Origin: Celoporthe dispersa
Lineage: Eukaryota > Ascomycota > Sordariomycetes > Diaporthales > Cryphonectriaceae
Reading direction: 5' to 3'
NCBI GenBank assembly: GCA_016584495.1
Contig: WAID01000003.1
Span: 1,550,001-1,614,000, forward strand
Length of the DNA stretch: 64,000 bases
A program made the translations under genes and the position numbers. Under the pieces are notes generated by a model that was given only the letters and a program-made list of their open reading frames with translations, was not told the origin of the DNA and did not search any database. Position 1 is the first letter of the stretch. The number at the start of each line of letters is the position of its first letter. Positions 45,545 through 55,858 of this stretch are shown here, one piece after another.

Positions 45545-46194
45545 TCACCCGTGCCTAGAGTTCCATGTCTCTTCAAGTACGAAAGATTGCATCGACAAGG
45601 CCTGCGAATATCTACGGGCATCTTGCTCTGATAATGGTGTTTGTTCAAGGATAGGGCTCACTATCCCTTGGTCGGTGAAGCCTTGTGAAAAGCCATCATT
45701 GTGATGTGAGCTAGACGCTGCCGAAGTCGAGTGGCCTTTTCCGTCTCGCTTTGATCTGGAACCGCTGTGGCCGCTCTTGACCGAAGGGACACGACTTCGT
45801 CGGTGGAGTGTGCCGGAGGTTCGACCGCCGCTCGACGAGGCTTTCGTGGTGTGGCGGCTCTGGTTTCTTGTCGGTGCACGGGAGAAGTCGGACTCGGACA
45901 GGTTCTCGACGGCGTAGGGACCGTGATGATCGGGTAGGGCAGCGGCCTGCACAATGACTGGACATACCATCTCGGTAGAGCCAGGCTATCTTCCGTCAGC
46001 CCTGTTGTTGTATGATGATGATAATAGTCTACCGACAAAAAGAGAAAGAACTGGCCTACCTCCCCCAGAGTAACGTGCAGGTCCAGCTCCATGTTGCACA
46101 GGAAACACAGCGGTCGTGATGATTGAGACAGATATCGGTGGTCTGTCCTTTGACTACTGGTAGAGTATGACCGAGATGGCCCTGGATTGGCCAT
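45545..46194 (-). CDS. Hypothetical Ser-rich protein with a CxxC pair, 191 aa, one intron
   Basis: No family recognised. ATG at 46194; exon 1 46194-46060 (45 codons); intron 46059-45986 (74 nt, GTAGGC donor, ATAG acceptor); exon 2 45985-45545, phase 0. Seen: a Ser/Tyr/Arg-rich start, then RPLCFLCNMELDLHVTLGE (one C-x2-C, a possible half zinc site), MVCPVIVQAAAL, DHHGPYAVENLSESDFSRAP, a Ser/Arg/Gly-rich basic middle (RRSRVPSVKSGHSGSRSKRD), and an ordered-looking end (GFTDQGIVSPILEQTPLSEQ.. RRYSQALSM). The spliced frame stays open for 191 codons where each unspliced frame is broken or poorer. Convergent with the GT2 gene. Confidence 0.55.
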
Positions 46195-48494
46195 CCTTGT
46201 TGATGTTCGCTAGGGCAAAAGATTGCCAGAGCCTTTGGGGCACCTGCCTGGCTCTTCAGGGAGAGGAGTGGCATCTCTACCGGAGCAGAGTAACGCAGAC
46301 ATATATTATTCACCTGGGCACCCCCAGGGCCGTGGCGACCCCGGGGCCCGAGACCGCCACCAATTCCAGGACGCATTCTCCCGTAATTACGCAGGACGAG
46401 CAAAAGAAAAAACCTGTCCATCATTCCACTCAGGCATGTCTTAGTATCGTCAATATAGTTTGCTCTAAAATTAGACCCTCGATGCAGCCTCTTGGTCTGC
46501 ATACGTTGCACTAGTCTGCATAGGTGCCCGTGGCCAGCGTGCCGATCATTCGAGGCCAGAGGCTGAGCAGGTGTCGAGAATTGTTGAACCACAGATGGTT
46601 GGTCCGAGTTCTGCCGTGAACATGTGATTGGAACACGGACGGTGGCTGAGCATGTACAAGTATCCATATTACACTGCAGCTTACTTACCTGGACTGGTCT
46701 CAGTGGTCATGCTGCATAAGTCTATTGCTTCTGGTGTTGCTGACTAAATTCAGCCGCTGTGTTGAGAATGTCTGTGACTGACCGCCGAGTTTCAGCTTGA
46801 CACTTTGGCTGCTACTTCTTCCATCCCTGGCAATGATTTCAATGGCAATTAAGCAGCCTGTCTTATTTCGCTGAGTTCTTGGCCTCGGCTCCAGACTAAG
46901 AAGTAATTCCCCTCTTCTTCTGCTGAGCCGGCCCCGATTTTTTTTCTTTCCTTTTTCCTGTGTATGAAGCTGACATGCCTTTAACTGTTGACCACTCGTC
47001 CCCCCCCCCTGGCTCGCCGATTCCAATTACTTTCTCGCAATTGGACGGCCGTATGACAACTCGCACATGAGCTCGGTCTGCGGCCCGAGTTGAGACGGCG
47101 TATAGTTCTTCCCCCCCCCCGGCCCACCCTCTTTTTTTTTCCTTTCCTTTTCTGAGGAAATGAACCAGTCCTGGCAGCCACTCAGCCTCATTGAGACAGG
47201 CGTTTTTCTTTTGTAGTAAGTGCTTATTGTGTAGCTCATCCACGGCCGTTGTCGATGTTACCCGTCGCAGTTGCGCATTGCCTTTTCGTCGACCAGCCAT
47301 GGTCTGGTTCCGAAGCTTGAGCACCAACGTCAGTAATTAGTCATGGGTTCTCAGAGCATCTTCACTGATCTCCTCGACGTCATAACGGTCTAGTGTCAGT
47401 TTATGAGTTACGTGCGGGTCTTGGATGAATTGAGTTCCATGTCACCGCATCTTCCGGGCTCCCGAGGTCGGCTTCGATATCACTTCATCCGTTCTCCGGG
47501 CTTTTAAAGTCGAAAACTGAGGGGTCCTGACCGGATTTTATTCAAGTGCTAGCCGTTTCCTCGATATCGTCAAGCAAGGACAGACGATTCACGTGACTTC
47601 CATCATCCTAATCTGGGTCTATATTGGCTGCTGAGGCAATTCCCTACGGTAAATATATTATGCCGATGTCTGGGCCGCTCGTAGCCTGTTCGATACAGTA
47701 CCAAGATCTGACCCCTCGTGACCAACTCAGCACAAATCTACTTGAATGCCATGCCATGCCATGCCTAGAAGACATAGCATCTCCTACATCCTCCAGCTAT
47801 TAACTATGTGGCATGTGTGAAATCCATCTCGTAGGTGCTCATTGTCGCTGAAGATGTGCAGCGAACTTCTGGCACTTAAAAGGATATCCAGGTTTCTAGC
47901 TCTTACGGTCGCTTGGTTCCGCCCTATTGTTCTTTCGTGCCCCCCGCCCCCCAACGTGGGCTCAGACTTGGCCATCTATACTTCAGTTAGACCTAGCCAT
48001 CCTACACCACGCTATTGCAAGGGTATAGATCCCTGCCATCTCCAAACGATATTACAATAAAAGCAAGGAAGTTCCGGTGTCTTTGTAGTCGCATCTCCTG
48101 GACTTTGTATCGATTGGCCTCTCACACCGTACATGTGTCCGTACTTCTGCGTAACTTCACCTTTGTCCAGTCGAGCATTACGGCCGTTCCTACGAGGTGT
48201 CCAGTCACTTCACGGATGTACTGACTATTTCTCCCTCCTTCAAAGTGCGCCACTTGTGTGATTTGTATTTTTCTAGGTTCAGCATGGCTTCAGACTCACG
48301 GACTCTGGACCTGCTGTCTGTCCAGGCTTCAAAGTCCTTTTCACGGCCCCCATCCGCAAGACTTGGATGCTCTGCTCTTGCTTGTGCTGATCGATGTCCT
48401 GTTGTGAAACATGTCATTTTAGAACTGCGTCGGGTTTCTTCCGAGACAAAATTGCTTTTCTTGAAGGTGACCCACCAGGGAGAAATCGAGCAAT
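46195..48494. other. Intergenic, upstream of GPCR
   Basis: No gene in 2.3 kb. Contains C8-C10 runs (47001, 47111), a CCATG-type repeat (about 47744-47765) and AT-richer DNA up to the GPCR start. Small ORFs at 48.2 kb overlap the GPCR leader and have no family. Confidence 0.5.
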
Positions 48495-50136
48495 ATGATG
48501 GGGCCGTCCGAAACCACCGAGAAGCATGACATGGTCTTCAGCACCATCGAGCGGGTCTGCTCAGTATTCTCGCTCCTAGGCTGCGTCTTCATCATCTCAA
48601 CATTCGCCCTCTCCAAGCCGTTCCGGAAGCCAATCACTCGACTCGTCTTCTATGCATCATTCGGCAACATGATGAACAATGTGGCGACACTCATGGCAAC
48701 GTCATATGTGAACAATCCGAACTCCGCCGCCTGTCAATTCCAAGGATTTTTGATACAAATGTAAGATGGTGATCATCTTCGGCGCATTCGTAACTATCAG
48801 CAATCTCGGGTTGTTAATACTGTGGCCTAGGTTTATTCCGGCTGATGCATTCTGGTCACTCGCTATGGCAGTCAATGTCTATCTGACATTCTACCGGAAA
48901 TACGACGCCCACGACCTGAAAAGGATGGAAGGAACTTACCTGCTCCTCTGCTACGGCGCACCATTTGTTGTGGCCTTTACCTATATATTCGTCTCCACTC
49001 CAACCAAGGGCCGGATGTATGGTGATGCTTCCCTTTGGTGTTGGGTCAGTGACCCATGGGACATCTGGCGCATCGCTACATTCTATGGTCCAGTCTGGTA
49101 GGTCCAAGATTCAGACCACCACCACTTGTGTATGAGCGTGCCTAGTACTGATTCAATACTTCTCAGGGTCTCAATCTTTATCACCTTCTTTATCTACATC
49201 CGCACCGGCGGACAGATCTACCGCAGATACAAGGCCCTCAAATCACTCAACTCGTCTGGTCGCGAGCCCGAACAACAGTATATCACAGATCCATTTTCGA
49301 CCAGGACAAACAGGATCTATGTGACGTCTGAGATCGTCGCGGATTTCGGTTCCGCCGAGGGGTCTGGTGGGCTACCTGCTCCGCCTCCAGCCGCCTACTC
49401 TGTCACCATCACCTCTAAAACACAACCGCGGGCTATCAGAGGCGATCTCGAGCACGACTGCGAGAAAGGCGGAGTTGGAGGGCGAGACCATAACACCGAG
49501 CTGTCCAAAAGTGAATGCGACGTGGCCCCGTTGTCACCCGTGTCTCCGCTATCGACCACATCGTTTACAACGCACTCGCTACGCGTATCGAGCAGCAATC
49601 TTACACAGACGGCTACAAGAGCTAGGACAAGGACGCAGAGGGGCCAGCGCCGGGGGGACGCCCTCAATGAGGCCAATAACGCCGCCTGGTCATATGCTAG
49701 GTGTGCTTTGCTCTTCTTCACGGCACTGCTCATCACATGGATCCCATCGACGGTGTTTCGCGTCTATACCGTTGTAAACAGTGACAAGCCCGTCAGCCTT
49801 GGGCTTGAGTACACGGCTGCATTTGTCCTGCCGTTGCAGGGCTTTTGGAACGGCCTCATTTATGCCCTCACCACCCGGAGAGCGTGCAAGAGGCTTTTTG
49901 AGAAAATGAAGGGAAGTTTTTCTCTCAAGATCCCGGTGGCCTCGTCGAGCGACAGTCGAGGTGACAAGGCAGTTGAGGCTGGGGCCGCTGCAGATGGTGC
50001 GACCAGCAGGCCAGTCCGGGGTCCGGCCAAGCAGCCGTCGAGGAAGCGTAATAGCTTCATGATGGGATTTGTGTCAGCGAGCAGAAGGTTGGATCTAGAT
50101 CTCTTCGTCGACCATGATGAGAAGATTCAGTCTTGA
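48495..50136 (+). CDS. cAMP-receptor-like seven-transmembrane GPCR, 500 aa
   Basis: Plasma membrane receptor of the fungal cAMP-receptor-like class; ligand unknown. Exons 48495-48760, 48831-49097 and 49167-50136; introns of 70 nt (GTAAGA..CCTAG) and 69 nt (GTAGGT..CTCAG), both in phase 2. Seen: TM1 CSVFSLLGCVFIISTFALS, the FRKPITRLVFYASFGNM loop and TM2, ACQFQGFLIQMFIPADAFWSLAMAVNVYL (Cys and TM3, formed across the first junction), YLLLCYGAPFVVAFTYIFVS (TM4), SLWCWV (conserved extracellular Trp-Cys-Trp), IATFYGPVWVSIFITFFIYI (TM5, across the second junction), a long Ser/Thr-rich third intracellular loop (about 250-380), ARCALLFFTALLITWIPSTVFRVY (TM6), YTAAFVLPLQGFWNGLIYAL (TM7) and a basic cytoplasmic tail. 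Two ATGs in tandem; the first is taken. Confidence 0.9.
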
Positions 50137-50587
50137 TGCATGACTTGTATCTATGCTCGTGCACTTGAAGCACAGCCACCTTCGTTTTGTACACTGTGTA
50201 TACTGCGTGGTAGATATCAAACAATTTCCACATACGTAAACCAGCCTTGAAAAAATATCAATGTGCCTTTTCCCGTGACAGAATATCTATAATGATTGAT
50301 ACTGGGTTTTCGTACCGCAACGAGCAGATCGAGCCCATTCTCACGCCTGATTAGCACTGCGATCACTGAATGCAATCGGCCTGTGGGAATCATCAGTTCC
50401 GGAAGGCTGGCATTTGTCTCAGCAAGGACTCTTGAATATAACTTCTTGTACTAACATTCGGAAGCACACATTTATTTACATACTGTTGACTGTATCGTGC
50501 CTGCGTAACATCATTCCGGTCCTGATCCGTTCCCATCAAATTCCCTAACGCCTTGACCAGATCCCATCATAATAATCAATAGCCCCT
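50137..50587. other. Convergent 3' intergenic region
   Basis: AT-rich tail-to-tail spacer between the GPCR and NmrA-like genes; no ORF or repeat of note. Confidence 0.6.
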
Positions 50588-51587
50588 TCAGCCACAAGAG
50601 ACCTCTTGAGCAAGTATGCTGTCCATGCTTGCCCCTACAGAGGCACAAGCCGAACTGCCCAGCGAGTCCTCAAACGAGAGCGGGTTCCGCCCTGTTAACC
50701 TCGCAACCGTATCTGTGCCCTGTACCACATGTCCACGCGAGATGAACCTCCCATACGACGCGAGATCATCCAGGCCTGCATTGGAGTACCGTCCAAAGAA
50801 GTCTCCGTGCATGCTCGCACCAGCAGATAACCGCCGCTCTCTGTGGACAACCTCGGGCTTGTCCTCTGATACAGGGCTCACCGGACAGCTCTCACCGCCG
50901 GCACCAGCCCTCTCAGCTAGCCACCGCAGGATCTCCTTGTTCGACACCGCCCTCGGGCCCGTCACCGTATACACCTTGTTGGCCTCTCCTTTCCCCATCA
51001 GCAGGGCCCCAAGCACCCGCCCGCAGTCCTCCCTAGACACGAAGGCAGCCCTGCACTCTCTCCCGCCAAGACCAGCCCCTGCCGACGCCCGACCCGAGGG
51101 CGCAAACACTTCGGCGACTGTGTCGACGAACAGGCAGTTCCGCTGCACGTTCCATGCCAGCCCACTCCCGCGAACCAAGGCCTCTGTGTACGCATGGTCG
51201 CGCGCTAGCGGGCGCTGAGTCCTCACCCAGCTCGGCACCCACGATGCTCGTGTAGACCAGGCGGCCGACACCGGCCCTCCGAGCGGCTTCGACAACATTC
51301 CGATGTTGGGCACGGCGCGCGGGACCGGCGAGGTAGTTGGGCGAGGAGACGAAGGCGACGACATCGGCACCACGAAAGGCTCGCACGAGGTTCGCCGGGT
51401 CGTTGTAGTCGACCATGAGCACGCGGGCGCCGCGGGCAGTCCAGGAGGCCAGGAGGGGTCTCGGGATGAAGCCCGGCTTCGGGGAGGTGAAGATGAGGGT
51501 GTCTGTGGGCTGGGCGAGGGTAAGGGCATAGGAGGCGGCGATGGAGGACAAGTGGCCGTCCACACCGGTGAGGACGTAGGTAGGCAT
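50588..51587 (-). CDS. NmrA-like NAD(P)-binding reductase, about 332 aa, one frame break
   Basis: Atypical short-chain dehydrogenase related to NmrA/HSCARG and quinone-oxidoreductase-type proteins: Rossmann fold that binds NAD(P). ATG at 51587. Seen: YVLTGVDGHLSS (glycine-rich dinucleotide motif, slightly degenerate), RGARVLMVDYNDPANLVRAF, ADVVAFVSSPN, HRNVVEAARRAGVGRLVYTS and DHAYTEALVRGSGLAWNVQR, all family-like; then VYTVTGPRAVSNKEILRWLA. The N-terminal and C-terminal parts are in different frames. Removing one base near 51218 joins GAELGED to QRPLARDHAYTEAL and makes the total length a multiple of three (1000 nt as read). No splice signals explain the shift. Neighbour on the right is the complex I gene; no cluster context. 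Confidence 0.8.
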
Positions 51588-52898
51588 CTTGGTAAGGCTG
51601 TGAGGAGTGCCAGGTGCAGGTGTGGTGTGGTGTGATGTGATGTGATGTGGGATTAACAGGCTCTGTTTCCTCCTTCTGGACAACTGAGGATATGTATAGC
51701 TAGATTCTCTGCAAATACTTATATTGCTAGAGATAATTGTATTTCAGAGGAGAGTTTCTAATGCTTGGTGTTGAAAGGGGGTGGTTAGAGAGGAGAGGTT
51801 GAACAATAGGCCCAGGGATACCAGAGGAGAGGACTAGATATATGCAGGCACTTGGTGGGAGACCGACTCATTTCCCTTCTTTGAGACCCATTAAAAATGG
51901 AAAGAAGAAGAAGAAAGAGAAGGAGAAAAAAAAGGAGGGAAGGGGAAAAAAAAGAGAAGAGGCACGAGACTATCTTCCCCGCGGAGACCCCGTGGGTAGT
52001 CGACATCTCCTGAGAAATGTCGGTCCGGGGTTGTGGAGAATTGCCGGGAAGTGTGATTATCATGCCACTTGGGCGGTCTCATGAGTCCAGACGGCCAGAG
52101 ACGACAGGAAACAAGAACAAAAAATGGCGCGCTCAGGGCGACACTTACCCAGGCCCATAAGAAAAAAGATAAGTAGACGCGCACCAATGAACAGATGGCA
52201 ATGGCAGTTCTTGCAATCTATATATTTTTTTTTCGTCCTCAAGAACGGAGTGCAGCGGAGGAGGTCAGCCAACCAGTGTAAGTTGTCGTTGTCTGGAGAT
52301 GGGCGAACTTTTGCCCCCCCCCCCTTCCTTAGCACGAATTAAGAGGAGACATCCAGCCAGGTGATATTTTCGGGCCCCCCTTCTTTCTTGCCGTCTCTTC
52401 TTAAACCATTGAATGCAGTCGGCATCCTGGCTTACGAGTTTCATAAGTAATCGTGTAACTTGTTGTCTCGTGGCCTATGTCCTTATCTCCCTACGTTATT
52501 CGTCATCGAACCAGGTTTCAACACCCTAGTCACCAAGCACATTCATATACAAGGCCTAATCGACCTATTTGATCTCTGAAGGGATGCCGGCCTGCGCTTG
52601 ATCAGGTCAATTTGGACTCATAGCTTACCTCGATGGGTCTGGAGGTGTTATAGAAACCCTGGTCGAAACAGGCCTGAATCTGTTTTTCTTTTTTCTTCCC
52701 TCTTCTTTCTTTTCTTCTGTTTCCACTTGCAAAAAAAATATCTCCTAGACAGACCAATACAATACGCACGTGACAAGTCGTCCGGAGCCAAAGAAAACTA
52801 CTGATGCGTTCCTGGCCCTTGCCCTTCGCTCCAGCCTGGCAGCAGCAGCATCTGCGCGGCCGCTGCTGAGCCGCCGTCTCCACCTCTCCTTTCTCTCT
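51588..52898. other. Intergenic, upstream of NmrA-like gene
   Basis: Head of the NmrA-like gene and tail of the complex I gene, both minus strand. TGATG-type repeat 51628-51650, A-rich tract 51895-51960 and C10 run 52315-52324. No gene seen. Confidence 0.55.
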
Positions 52899-53826
52899 TC
52901 AGCCCAGCTTCGCAGCCTCGTCCTGCCCCTTGTGCTGCCTCTCTGACTCGAGCTCCCTCTCGGCCTGCCGGTAGTACTTGGCGGTGTCGACACCGTGCTG
53001 GTTGTGGTTGACAAAGTTGAACCAGGGGACCACGTCGGAGAAGAGGGAGGAGAAGCGTGACTGCCGCGCCGCGACGCCCTGCATGTGTGTGGAGAGCTTG
53101 CTCACGCCGTAGAGGGGCTCGCCGCGCTTGACCTTGTCGACCATCTCGCGCATGTCCATCTCAACCTCGCGGGCGTTCTCGGTGAACCCGTAGAATCGCA
53201 CTATAGGGAGAGGACAGCCAAATGGATCTTCGTCAGCCAGATTTGCCAAGACTGTTATGACGCATCTTCGTAGTGCTTCCTATGATAGTCCTCCTCCTCT
53301 GTAGACCTGTGTGGGCCGGGGTTGTCACGTACAGATGGATCGGTTGTAGAATGCCAAAAAGCCACCGCAGATACCAAGAGCGCCGGCCAATCTCATGACG
53401 GGCGCAAAGCCTCCCCCTACCAACGTAGGAGGGGGCGAAACGCTCCATCGTCCACAGCAGGCCAGGTCCTGCTGCTGCCGCGGTGGCACCAAAGGCGTAG
53501 TCTGAGGGGCGGGCATATCCGACGACTCGCTTGAAGTGCCTGTACGGAAAGAGAAAGTATCGGTTAGATCGCCTCGTCCTATGCGCTCTTTTTTCTTCGA
53601 TATATTCGATGGGGGGGGGGAGGGGGAGGAACTAGAACAGGGCTGGTTCGTACGGGTCGTTGTCTATGAGCTATGATCGCGGATGGTGGGTTAGCGATAG
53701 AAAACGGGACACGCGAAACGCTCGTGAGGCCAATTGACACTTTGAGCAGGGAAGAAAAAAGCTCACAGGATAATCAGTCTTGATCTGCCTACTTGGTATG
53801 TAGGTCTGAGATTGTTGGTTCGACAT
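52899..53826 (-). CDS. NADH:ubiquinone oxidoreductase 20.9 kDa subunit (NUXM type), 194 aa, with 17-nt micro-exon
   Basis: Accessory subunit of mitochondrial complex I, known from Neurospora as the 20.9 kDa subunit. Exons: 53826-53767 (MSNQQSQTYIPSRQIKTDYP), 53670-53654 (17 nt, LIDNDP), 53539-53333 and 53200-52899; introns 53766-53671, 53653-53540, 53332-53201, all GT-AG. Seen: RVVGYARPSDYAF, MERFAPSYVGRGGFAPVMRL, a membrane-spanning stretch (LAGALGICGGFLAFYNRS), RFYGFTENAREVEMDMREMV, MQGVAARQSRFSSLF, PWFNFVNHNQHGVDTAKYY, a near-complete match to my memory of the family. Frame is restored only if the G5 run (plus-strand C5, 53413-53417) is read as four. Such a break in a respiratory subunit argues for a base-calling error. 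Divergent from Csm3. Confidence 0.9.
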
Positions 53827-54197
53827 GGCTGCTGCTGCTGCGACAGGACCAAATCTTGCTGCCAGCGGGCGTGAGGACTTGGGAAAAGCGGCGGTTCGGG
53901 TGCTTGCCAATCGATGGTCTGCCAGTGGACGTCAAAGCTCGCTCCGACACAAGAGATGCCTCAGGTCTCAGGCCTCCAAAATGGTTGGAATTCGGGAGTA
54001 GCCGAACAGTGTACAAGGGTGCGCTGGGGGCAATGAGGGGCCACTAGGTGCACGGACCAGCCTATTGACATTAAACGCGGTGTTAGAGTAGAGAATCGCG
54101 CCTGACAGGGAAATCGCGATTTATTTCACAAACATCTGGGCTGCACCTTTTTTTTTCTTCTCCCCATCATCTTGTCTCTTTCTCTCAAGGTCACAAG
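53827..54197. promoter_or_regulatory. Divergent promoter between complex I subunit and Csm3
   Basis: A 371-bp gap between two ATGs on opposite strands, so both promoters and leaders must fit here. A T-run and CTTCTCC pyrimidine stretch just before the Csm3 ATG is typical of fungal leaders. No specific factor sites assigned. Confidence 0.6.
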
Positions 54198-55354
54198 ATG
54201 GCACCTGGGAAGGATTATGACAGACCAGAGAAAGCTCACCCTCCACCGCCAGATGATCTTGACAACTACTTTCTGGAGGGAGACTTTGACGAGGATGACC
54301 CGTTCGCCTCTCCCAAGGGGAACAAAACCGACCCCAGCAGCAAGCGCAAGAAGCCTGATGATGGACTAGGTCTTGACGAGGAGGTATCAGCAGCCAAGAA
54401 GCCCAGAGCACCCAGAGTCAAGCTAGATGCACAGAGGTCGGCCTCGTTATCCTGCGCCCATGGATTTTCCCCCTACAAGGTGCTTTCCATACTGACTTCT
54501 GGGACCTAGGTTACTCTCAGAAAAAGGTTTAGCAGAACTACGCAAGATGGCAAAAGACCTAGAACTCAAAGGCAAGGGCCACGAGGTGAGATTAGGAAAT
54601 CGAGTAATGGTCCTGCAACCAGCGACATGAGCTTACCGGCCATCTCTAGTGGAGTGACGCGTCGCGTCTCCTGTCCCTGTACCAGGGTTGGCTGGATGGC
54701 CTCTTCCCCCGCGGCAAATTCCTCGACGCACTTGCTATGGTGGAGAAGGCGGGCCATACCAAAACCGTCAAGAAAGTACGTGCGGAACTGATCAATGAGG
54801 GCAAACCTAAGACGAGCGTCGCCGACGAGGATGAAACTGTGGACGCGCAGACGGAAAATGCCCCAGCTGCTGGCGCGGGCACGACGCAGCCTCGCTACTT
54901 AAACCAGGATGGTGACGACATCTACGGTGCAACACCACCTTCTCTCGATAGGAGGAATGATATGGCCGCAGAGACCGGAGGAGAGCCGGACGATGATGAG
55001 CTGGATGCGCTGATGGCAGCGAGTGAGGTCAGCAGACCAACGCTTTCCATGAGACCGGGTGGTGGACAGGCGACGAGTAGAGTCGGCGGCGGCAACCCTA
55101 GGTCTGCACCAGCTCAACCTGAGAAAAATAATCATCATGATGATGACGACGACGACGACCTGGATGCTCTCATTGCGGAGGCGGAAGCTGAGCAGGCTTC
55201 CCGGCAGAATGCATCAGCAGCCGCGGCAGACAGCAGCAAGGTGTCTGCCACAGCGGAGGATGATATGGACGAACTGGATGCGCTCATGGCGGAGGCAGAA
55301 GCCCAGACTGCCCCCTCAAAACCCGCTGGGCCCGGTGCCTCAAGTAGGGTTTGA
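54198..55354 (+). CDS. CSM3: Replication fork protection component Csm3/Swi3 (TIPIN family)
   Basis: Works with Tof1/Timeless to stabilise stalled replication forks and promote the S-phase checkpoint in the nucleus. Exons 54198-54436, 54510-54585 and 54650-55354 (339 aa); introns GTCGGC..CTAG and GTGAGA..CTAG, phases consistent. Seen: DDLDNYFLEGDFDEDDPFASP, KRKKPDDGLGLDEEV, PRVKLDAQRLLSEKGLAELR (formed across intron 1), MAKDLELKGKGHEWSDASRLL (across intron 2), YQGWLDGLFPRGKFLDALAM, VEKAGHTKTVKKVRAELINE, the full Swi3 domain. The C-terminal half is disordered and acidic with repeated DDDELDALMA/DDLDALIAEAEAE/MDELDALMAEAEA motifs. The stop at 55352-55354 is followed in another frame by an acidic stretch (NLNDEEEEDLMAE), so the true C-terminus may be longer if one base is missing near 55345. 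Confidence 0.9.
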
Positions 55355-55858
55355 GGCGGGCGGTCTCGAACCTCAATGACGAGGAGGAAGAGGATTTAAT
55401 GGCAGAGACGGACGATGGTCCTTGGTTCATTCTGGAAAAGCTTGACGACCCTATGATATCCCTCAATTATGATCTCATAATGCACGTAGGAATTTTTGTA
55501 TTCCAATATGCTGTGCAATATGATTTTTTTTGGAACCCATTTATCCTTTCTCTAAATTTTAATTGTAGCTTGCCAGGTGCTGGGTGCAAGAAGATGCTGT
55601 TGTAATTAAGTACTTAATTACTTACCTAGCATGTATGGCGTCAGTGAAGGCTTGACCCCAAATCTTTTGGTGGGGCCGGCTTGTAACTGTCCCACCTGCA
55701 TTCCCCATCCCACTTCTGAGTACGCTTTGCTTCCACACGAGCACCACACACAAGCTCCCTGGATCATACCAGAACTCTTGGGAGCTTCTTGTTTTCCCTT
55801 CCTCCTCCCTCTTCTTCTTGTGCCTTTGTGAGATGAGTCGCTCTGGGGATCTAGCAAC
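55355..55858. other. Intergenic between Csm3 and SKI2
   Basis: 500 bp, same-strand spacer: possible continuation of the Csm3 tail to about 55480, then AT-rich terminator-like DNA and the CTTCCTCC-rich SKI2 leader. Confidence 0.6.
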
